Positions 58,811 through 64,000 of a stretch of 64,000 nt of DNA are shown here, piece after piece (position 1 is the stretch's first letter; each line of letters begins with the position of its first letter). Source of the DNA: JAMHWF01 sp048500255 (GTDB lineage: Bacteria; Pseudomonadota; Gammaproteobacteria; Burkholderiales; Burkholderiaceae_C). The stretch is from the NCBI GenBank assembly GCA_048500255.1, contig JASNYH010000002.1, positions 744,001-808,000 of the forward strand, read 5' to 3'. The notes beneath the pieces were generated by a model. The model had not been told where the DNA came from and did no database searches. It worked only from the letters and a program-made list of their open reading frames with translations. The position numbers and the translations under genes are program-made.

Positions 58811-58891
58811 CATCGTTCGAGAAAAATTGCGCGCTTGTGCGCATGGCGTACATTTCGACGCCCTGCAGACCTCGATCTCGATCAGCGAACC

Positions 58892-59314
58892 ATGGAGTGC
58901 ACGATCCACTGGCATGCCGCGGCCGGCATGGCCTTCGTCGCCGAAACGGGCAGCGGCCATCTGCTGACGATGGACGGCGCGCCCGACGGCGGCGGTCGCA
59001 ACCTGGCGCCGCGACCGATGGAAACCGTGCTTGCCGGCACCGGCGGCTGCACCGCCTACGACGTCGTTCTCATCCTGCGCCGCGGCCGCCACGACGTGCG
59101 CGGCTGTCAGGTCAAGGTGAGTGCCGAGCGGGCCGAGAGCGATCCCAAGGTGTTCACCGCGATCCGCATGCATTTCGTCGTGACGGGCCGCAGCGTGCCC
59201 GCGCAGGCGGTCGAGCGCGCCATCGCGCTGTCGCACGAGAAGTACTGCTCGGCGAGCATCATGCTCGGCAAGACGGCGGCGATCACGACGAGCTTCGAAA
59301 TCGTCGAAGCCTGA
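58892..59314 (+). CDS. OsmC-family protein
   Basis: This 140-residue protein has the OsmC/Ohr fold, whose members reduce organic hydroperoxides with a cysteine pair. Cys53 in GTGGCTAYDVV and Cys119 in HEKYCSASIML are in the expected places. The pattern RPMETVLAGTGGCTAYDVVL and the C-terminal segment match the YhfA-like subgroup, whose physiological substrate is less clear than that of Ohr. ATG at 58892 gives MECTIHWHAAAGMAFVAETG; an earlier in-frame GTG-type start is less likely. It is divergent from the ilvA leader and convergent with coq7, six bases away. Confidence 0.92.
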   Translation: MECTIHWHAAAGMAFVAETGSGHLLTMDGAPDGGGRNLAPRPMETVLAGTGGCTAYDVVLILRRGRHDVRGCQVKVSAERAESDPKVFTAIRMHFVVTGRSVPAQAVERAIALSHEKYCSASIMLGKTAAITTSFEIVEA

Positions 59315-59320
59315 CGCCGT

Positions 59321-59977
59321 TCAGACGTAGTGCGCCGTCGTCGTCATCACGCGGGCGGCGGCGCGCATCGCCGTGCGCACCGGCGCCGGCAGTTCGGCGG
59401 CGCCCGCCTGCTGCGCATCGTTGGCATGCCGCGCTTCGTCGGCCTGCATCTGCGCCACGATGGCGCGCGATGGCATGTCGGCCTGCGGCAGGCGTTGCAG
59501 GTGGCCGGCGAGGTGTTGCTCGACCTGCCGCTCCGTCTCGACGACGAAGCCCAGGCTCAGGCGGTCGCTCGTGCGCCCCGCGACCCAGCCGATGGCAAAG
59601 GCGCCGGCGTACCACAGCGGATCGAGCAGGCTCGGCCGGTCGCCGAGTTCCTGCAGGCGCTGCTGAGTCCAGGCCAGGTGGTCGGCCTCGTCGCGCGCCG
59701 CGTGGCGGAAGTGCTCGCGCAGCGCCGGGTCGCGCGTGGCGACAGCCTGCGCCTCGTACAGCGCCTGCGCGCAGACCTCGCCGACGTGGTTGACGCGCAT
59801 CAGCGCACCCGACAGTCGGCGCTGCTGCGCGTCGAGCGCCGGCGCGGCGGCGTCGCTCACTGCTGTGGCCGGGCAGGGCCGGGTCGCAACGCTGCCGCCG
59901 GCCACCGTGCGCAAGGCGTGATCGGCCGCCGACAGCCAGCGGTCGAGGCGGGACAGGGTGCGTGGTGGTGCAGGCAT
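59321..59977 (-). CDS. coq7: 3-demethoxyubiquinol 3-hydroxylase Coq7
   Basis: The 218-residue di-iron enzyme hydroxylates 3-demethoxyubiquinol in ubiquinone synthesis, replacing UbiF in many Betaproteobacteria. The carboxylate-bridge ligands are Glu67 (RVNHVGEVCAQALYEAQ), Glu97-x2-His100 (DEADHLAW), Glu147/Glu149 (VVETERQVEQHL) and Glu181-x2-His184 (DEARHA). A hydrophobic stretch LWYAGAFAIGWVAGR aids membrane docking. It is a single gene, convergent with osmC. Confidence 0.96.
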   Translation of the reverse strand: MPAPPRTLSRLDRWLSAADHALRTVAGGSVATRPCPATAVSDAAAPALDAQQRRLSGALMRVNHVGEVCAQALYEAQAVATRDPALREHFRHAARDEADHLAWTQQRLQELGDRPSLLDPLWYAGAFAIGWVAGRTSDRLSLGFVVETERQVEQHLAGHLQRLPQADMPSRAIVAQMQADEARHANDAQQAGAAELPAPVRTAMRAAARVMTTTAHYV

Positions 59978-60234
59978 GGCGCGATGCTAGCCCAGCGCCG
60001 GGCCGCTGCGGCGTGCCCGCATGGGACGGCGCACCTGTTGCCGGCCGTCGCGCCGTCTTACGGCTCTCGTTGCTTGCGGACAACAAGCGAGGCGAAATTC
60101 GGAGCCAGTTCTTGGCAATCGCGACGGCCGTCTGGTGAAATGCCTGCAACTTCCGCTGAGGAGGTTGGCCTGATCCACCCGCCCCGGGTAACCACGCGAT
60201 CGGGGCCTCTTGTTCAACCTAGGAGATAGTCGCA

Positions 60235-61239
60235 ATGAAAAAATCTCTGCTCGCTCTCGCGGTGCTCGGCGCGTTCGCCGGTGCCGCGTCGGCCCAGTCG
60301 TCGGTCACGATCTACGGCGTCATCGATGCCAGCATCAAGAAGGGCAATGACGGTACGTCGAGCCTGAACGGTGACCCCAACGGCACGATCAACAATGGCG
60401 AAGCTTGGACGGTCGGACCGACCACCAGCAACCGTCTTGGCTTCCGGGGCACCGAGGATCTCGGCGGCGGGATGAAGGCGAACTTCCTGTTGGAGCACAG
60501 GTTCAGTTCTGATGACGGCCAACCTGAAGCGGGAACATTCTGGCAGGGCTCGTCGTGGGTTGGCGTGAGCGGCGGCTTCGGTGAAGTGCGTCTTGGCCGC
60601 CAGTACGTGCCGGCGTTCTACATTGGTCTGGCTTCGGATCCGTGGGGCTATGACTACAACGTCGCGGGCGCCAATGCTTGGACGCGCGGCGGCCATCCCC
60701 TGTCGCGTGCGTCGAACGCAGTGACCTATCTGACTCCGAACATGGGCGGCTTCACCGCTCAAGTGCAGGTTGCGCCTGGCGAAGGTCCTGTTAATGCTGC
60801 CCAAGGCAACCCCGACACTGCCAATTCGCGCAGCGTTGGTTTCAACGTGCGTTACACGGCGGGTCCGCTGGACGTCGGCTTCGGCTACAACGATCTGGAC
60901 CAAGCTGCGACGAACCGCTACTGGAACTTGATGGGTTCGTACGACCTCGGCTTCGTCAAGCCGATCCTGGCCTATTCGCGCGGTGAGATCGGCGCGACCG
61001 AGACCACGGCGTACCTGCTTGGTGCGCGTGCCCCGATGGGTGCCGGCACGCTGAAGGCTGTCGTGGCGCGCGCTACGGTTGACACCGGTGCGGCAGAGAC
61101 CGACACGACCAAGTTCGGTCTCGGCTACGAGTACGCCCTCAGCAAGCGTACGAGTGTGCACGCCGATGTCGGGACCGCGAAGACGGATGGCCTGACCCGC
61201 CGTACCGCCTTCGAAGCCGGCGTCAAGCACGTCTTCTGA
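60235..61239 (+). CDS. Gram-negative trimeric porin
   Basis: The 334-residue outer-membrane porin starts with a signal peptide (MKKSLLALAVLGAFAGAASA, then QSSVTIYGVIDAS) and ends in the Phe of GVKHVF, the BAM recognition signal. The mature barrel shows RLGFRGTEDLGGGMKANFLL, SSWVGVSGGFGEVRLGRQYV (loop 3 region) and FGLGYEYALSKRT. AGGAGA precedes ATG at 60235. Third-base A/T use is higher than in its neighbours, typical of a highly expressed gene here. It allows passive entry of small solutes. A terminator follows. Confidence 0.95.
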   Translation: MKKSLLALAVLGAFAGAASAQSSVTIYGVIDASIKKGNDGTSSLNGDPNGTINNGEAWTVGPTTSNRLGFRGTEDLGGGMKANFLLEHRFSSDDGQPEAGTFWQGSSWVGVSGGFGEVRLGRQYVPAFYIGLASDPWGYDYNVAGANAWTRGGHPLSRASNAVTYLTPNMGGFTAQVQVAPGEGPVNAAQGNPDTANSRSVGFNVRYTAGPLDVGFGYNDLDQAATNRYWNLMGSYDLGFVKPILAYSRGEIGATETTAYLLGARAPMGAGTLKAVVARATVDTGAAETDTTKFGLGYEYALSKRTSVHADVGTAKTDGLTRRTAFEAGVKHVF

Positions 61240-61276
61240 TCGGGTGCCCGCCTTGCGCGGGTCTCGTGACGAGTTC

Positions 61277-61304
61277 AAGGCCGCCTTTGGGCGGCCTTTC
61301 TCTT
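61277..61304 (+). terminator. intrinsic terminator after the porin
   Basis: A 9-bp perfect stem AAGGCCGCC / GGCGGCCTT (61277-61285 and 61290-61298) with a 4-base loop is followed by TCTCTT. It ends the porin transcript; the next gene starts 12 bases later. Confidence 0.85.
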
Positions 61305-61315
61305 GCAGTCGCGCC

Positions 61316-62008
61316 ATGCGATCGTTGGCTGTTCTCCTCTGTTGCTCCGCCCTGCTAGCTGGCTGTGCCGGGCCGCAGACCGACGCTGGGTCGGTCGACC
61401 GCGAATTGAGCGGGTGGCAAGGGTTCACCTTGCCGGGCAAGCGGTCGACGCAGTACCAAGCGCTGTGGGTGGAAGGGCGTTGGCGTGTCCATGCGCGCGC
61501 CGACCGTTCGGCGAGCATGTGGCGCCGCAAGCTCCACGACACGGCCGCCGCACCGAAGCGCTTGCGATTCTCGTGGCGCGTCGATCGCTTGATCGACGAC
61601 GCGGACCTGAGCGACGTGGACCGCTCCGATTCGCCCGCCAGGATCATCGTCGCGTTCGACGGCGATTACGCACGCCTGACGCCGCGCACGCGCGCGATGT
61701 ACGAACTCGCCGAGACATTGACCGGCGAGCGGCCGCCTTTCGCCACGCTGATGTACGTCTGGGACAACCGCCTGCCGGTGGAATCGATCCTGCGCAGCGG
61801 CCGCTCCGACCGCGTGCGCAAGGTGGTGCTCGAGTCCGGCTCGGCCCACCTCGGTCGCTGGCGCGCCTACGAGCGCGACATCGTCCAGGACTACCGTCGA
61901 GCATTCGACGAGGAGCCCGGTCGCGTGCTGGGCATTGCGCTGATGACGGATGCCGACAACACGCAGGGCGTCGCCGAGGCCTGGTACGGCGACGTCGAGT
62001 TGCGTTGA
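61316..62008 (+). CDS. DUF3047 lipoprotein
   Basis: The 230-residue protein starts MRSLAVLLCCSALLAGCAGP, a lipoprotein signal with lipobox LAGC and acylated Cys17. The rest matches DUF3047, a beta-rich domain of unknown function (ALWVEGRWRVHARADRSASM, RLRFSWRVDRLIDDADLSDV, FATLMYVWDNRLP, then VLGIALMTDADNTQGVAEAW). It is likely anchored to the periplasmic face of a membrane. The gene directly precedes the peptide-type permease genes (16-base gap) and may be co-transcribed; a link to transport is inference. Confidence 0.85.
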   Translation: MRSLAVLLCCSALLAGCAGPQTDAGSVDRELSGWQGFTLPGKRSTQYQALWVEGRWRVHARADRSASMWRRKLHDTAAAPKRLRFSWRVDRLIDDADLSDVDRSDSPARIIVAFDGDYARLTPRTRAMYELAETLTGERPPFATLMYVWDNRLPVESILRSGRSDRVRKVVLESGSAHLGRWRAYERDIVQDYRRAFDEEPGRVLGIALMTDADNTQGVAEAWYGDVELR

Positions 62009-62024
62009 CGCTTCGAGGAGTCCC

Positions 62025-63011
62025 GTGGCGTCGCTGATCGGCTTCGCGCTGCGTCGCCTCGCGCAGGCGGTCGCCGTGATGCTGGCCGTCGCGTTCATCG
62101 CCTTCGTGCTGTTCCAGTACGTCGGAGACCCCGTGTCGCAGCTCGCCGGCCCCGACGCGACGCCCGAGCAGCGTGCCGCGCTGCGCGCCGACCTCGGTCT
62201 CGACCGGCCCGTCGTCATGCAGTTCGCGCGTTTCGCCGCACACGCCGTGCGCGGCGACTTCGGCATCAGCCTGCGCCAGGGACGCGCGGTCTCGACGCTG
62301 CTGCTCGAGCGATTGCCGGCGACGCTCGAACTCGCCGTCGTCGCGGCCGTGCTGGGTTCGCTGGCCGGCATCCCGGCCGGCGTCTATGCCGCCTTGCATC
62401 GCGAGCGCCGCGTGGCGCAGGGGCTCATGGGGCTGTCGTTGCTCGGCGTCTCGCTGCCGACCTTCGTCGTCGGCATCTTGCTGATCTACGTGTTCTCGGT
62501 GCAGCTCGGCTGGCTGCCGAGCTTCGGTCGGGGCGACGTCGTCACCGTCGGCGGCTGGTGGACGAGCGGACTGCTGACTCTCGACGGCTGGCGCCACCTC
62601 GCGCTGCCGGCGGTGACGCTGGCCGTATTCCAACTCGCGCTGACGCTGCGCCTGGCGCGCGCCGAGATGCTCGACGTGCTGCGCTCGGGCTACATCCGCT
62701 TCGCGCGGGCGCGCGGACTGCCCGAACGCACGATCCACTTCCGCCATGCATTGCGCAACGCGCTGATGCCAGTGATCACCGTGACGGGCCTGCAGTTCGG
62801 CTCGCTGGTCGCGTTCTCCGTCGTCACGGAAACGGTGTTCCAGTGGCCGGGCATGGGCCTGTTGTTCATCCAGGCCGTGGCGCATGCCGACATCCCCGTG
62901 ATGGCGGCGTACCTGTGCGTCGTCGCGCTCGTCTTCGTGTCGATCAACTGGATCGTCGATATCCTCTACGTCGTCGTCGATCCGCGACTGCGCTACGCTG
63001 CCGCACGATGA
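62025..63011 (+). CDS. peptide-type ABC transporter permease, DppB/OppB family
   Basis: The 328-residue protein has six transmembrane helices. It starts with LIGFALRRLAQAVAVMLAVA, the usual DppB start, and contains GDPVSQLAGPDATPEQRAAL and the EAA coupling loop ARAEMLDVLRSGYIRFARAR followed by GLPERTIHFRHALRNALMPV. The start is GTG at 62025 with GAGGAG seven bases away. It pairs with the DppC-like protein encoded next (ATGA overlap). Substrate is probably peptide, nickel or an opine-like compound; no binding protein is in the window. Confidence 0.93.
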   Translation: MASLIGFALRRLAQAVAVMLAVAFIAFVLFQYVGDPVSQLAGPDATPEQRAALRADLGLDRPVVMQFARFAAHAVRGDFGISLRQGRAVSTLLLERLPATLELAVVAAVLGSLAGIPAGVYAALHRERRVAQGLMGLSLLGVSLPTFVVGILLIYVFSVQLGWLPSFGRGDVVTVGGWWTSGLLTLDGWRHLALPAVTLAVFQLALTLRLARAEMLDVLRSGYIRFARARGLPERTIHFRHALRNALMPVITVTGLQFGSLVAFSVVTETVFQWPGMGLLFIQAVAHADIPVMAAYLCVVALVFVSINWIVDILYVVVDPRLRYAAAR

Positions 63012-63925
63012 GGGTGGTCGCGAGCCGGCGCTTCTCCCGTGCCGGCGCCATGGCAGGCCGCTTGCGGCGCGCTCCCGTCGCGCTCGCGGCGGCGCTCGTG
63101 GCCGCCCTGTGCCTGCTCGGCGCGCTGCTGGCCGGCTGGCTGGCGCCGCAGGATCCGTACGACCTCGCGCAGCTCGATCTCGCCGATGCACGGTTGCCGC
63201 CGGCGTGGCTCGACGGCGGCTCGGCGGCGTACCTGCTGGGCAGCGACGATCAGGGCCGCGACGTGCTGTCGATGCTGCTGCACGGCGCCCGCATCTCGCT
63301 GGCCGTCGCGAGCGCGGCGGTGCTGCTGTCGCTCGCCGTCGGCGTGCCGCTGGGTCTGGTGTCCGGCTATGTCGGCGGCGCCTTCGACGCGCTGCTGATG
63401 CGCTTGTGCGATGTCATGTCGTCGTTTCCCGCCATCCTCGTGGCCCTGCTCGTTGACGGCGTCGGGCGCGCGCTGTTCCCGGCCGCCCACGCGCCGCTGG
63501 CGCTCGGCGTGCTGGTCGTGGCCATCGGGCTTACCGGTTGGGTGCCCTATGCGCGCACGGTGCGCGGCGCGACCCTGGTCGAGCGCGGCAAGGACTACGT
63601 GCTCGCCGCGCGCATCGTCGGCACGCCGCCGCGGCGCATCCTGCGGCGGCACGTGCTGCCCAACGTGATGGGGCCGGTCTACGTGCTGTCGACGATACAG
63701 CTCGCGTCGGCGGTGCTCGTCGAGGCGACGCTGTCGTTCCTGGGCGTCGGCATGCCGGCGACGGCGCCGTCGCTGGGCACGCTGATCCGCATCGGCAACG
63801 ACTTCCTGTTCTCGGGCGAATGGTGGATCGCGGCCTTCCCGGCGGCGATGCTGGTGGCCATCGCGGTCAGCGTCAACCTCTTCGGCGACTGGCTGCGCGA
63901 CGCGCTCGATCCGAGGTTGCGTTGA
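63008..63925 (+). CDS. peptide-type ABC transporter permease, DppC/OppC family
   Basis: The 305-residue protein has a basic N-terminus, about six helices, the DppC-typical first periplasmic segment (LLGSDDQGRDVLSMLLHGAR) and the coupling loop RGATLVERGKDYVLAARIVG with RRILRRHVLPN. LVEATLSFLGVGMPATAPSL is a family signature. It forms the pore with the DppB-like subunit, overlapping it by four bases (ATGA), and is coupled to the following ATPase gene. Confidence 0.94.
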   Translation: MRVVASRRFSRAGAMAGRLRRAPVALAAALVAALCLLGALLAGWLAPQDPYDLAQLDLADARLPPAWLDGGSAAYLLGSDDQGRDVLSMLLHGARISLAVASAAVLLSLAVGVPLGLVSGYVGGAFDALLMRLCDVMSSFPAILVALLVDGVGRALFPAAHAPLALGVLVVAIGLTGWVPYARTVRGATLVERGKDYVLAARIVGTPPRRILRRHVLPNVMGPVYVLSTIQLASAVLVEATLSFLGVGMPATAPSLGTLIRIGNDFLFSGEWWIAAFPAAMLVAIAVSVNLFGDWLRDALDPRLR

Positions 63926-64000
63926 CGACGGCGTCGACATCGCCGCCGCTGCTCGAGATGCGCAGCCTGCGCGTCGAGTTCCCGGTGGCGCGCGAAGGGC
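63922..64000 (+). CDS. ABC transporter ATPase, DppD-like (partial, start only)
   Basis: The start TTG at 63922 overlaps the permease stop by four bases (TTGA), and the frame gives LLEMRSLRVEFPVAREG, the first beta strand of DppD/OppD-type ATPases. The Walker A region is beyond the window. An ATPase is expected at this position in the operon, so the family call is fairly safe. Confidence 0.7.
   Translation, partial: MTTASTSPPLLEMRSLRVEFPVAREG

Noticed and set aside
58656..58853. A 65-residue protein upstream of ilvA on the minus strand
   Set aside because: The frame passes through the promoter, hairpins and terminator described there. Its FFF triplet is just the T-run of the terminator, so it is not evidence of phenylalanine attenuation.

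Overview
The window is very GC-rich (roughly 70 % by eye) and densely coded. The gene families point to a betaproteobacterium of the order Burkholderiales: two Bug-type tripartite tricarboxylate (TTT) substrate-binding proteins without membrane partners, a 'Gram-negative' porin ending in Phe, Coq7 (ubiquinone), the rplM-rpsI-argC / bactofilin-erpA-anmK / M23 peptidase-tyrS housekeeping order, and a complete type II secretion (gsp) cluster. No tRNA, rRNA, IS element, prophage or CRISPR array was recognised.

Layout. 1-7470 is an accessory catabolic region. It holds the end of a VIT-family transporter, a MoaD/Mut7-C protein, a fluoroacetate-dehalogenase-like hydrolase, a class II aldolase divergent from a TetR regulator, a small exported protein preceded by a second copy of the same operator, a decayed chimeric solute-binding pseudogene, and a compact FAH hydrolase-Bug protein-amidase operon. 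7483-16536 is mixed: aroQ, an AsmA protein, a YbdK ligase coupled to a Kef-like antiporter, htpG, srkA and a DUF2726 protein. 16677-25204 is housekeeping: GNAT, rplM-rpsI, argC, DUF6776, bactofilin, erpA, anmK, an M23 peptidase and tyrS, with a perfect 44-bp palindrome between the last two. 25344-36143 carries a second orphan Bug protein and a branched-chain-amino-acid-type ABC importer embedded between two CoA-ligase genes, divergent from a Crp/Fnr regulator. 36151-37352 is a RES-Xre toxin-antitoxin pair. 37529-44371 holds a homocysteine methyltransferase-like gene, a cytosolic 5'-nucleotidase, a response regulator plus hybrid kinase, and a Lon-like AAA+ ATPase. 44514-55840 is the gsp cluster (G-H-I-J-K-L-M-N-D-E-F on the minus strand, C divergent). 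55896-64000 holds a cobT homologue, ilvA with a structured leader or small RNA, OsmC, coq7, a porin, a DUF3047 lipoprotein and the start of a peptide-type ABC transporter operon that runs off the window.

How genes work together. The liv-like importer and its two acyl-CoA-forming ligases form a capture-and-activate unit for an unidentified carboxylic acid. FAH, Bug and amidase look like a small catabolic operon. The TetR protein probably controls both its divergent aldolase and the small exported protein. The gsp genes are mostly joined by 4-bp ATGA or GTGA overlaps and would build one secretion machine, lacking only the prepilin peptidase GspO here. Least-explained signals: the RES-Xre pair with its operator over the start codon, the transcript candidate upstream of ilvA with exposed anti-Shine-Dalgarno motifs, two loopless perfect palindromes, and a CobT homologue with Asp at the expected catalytic Glu.
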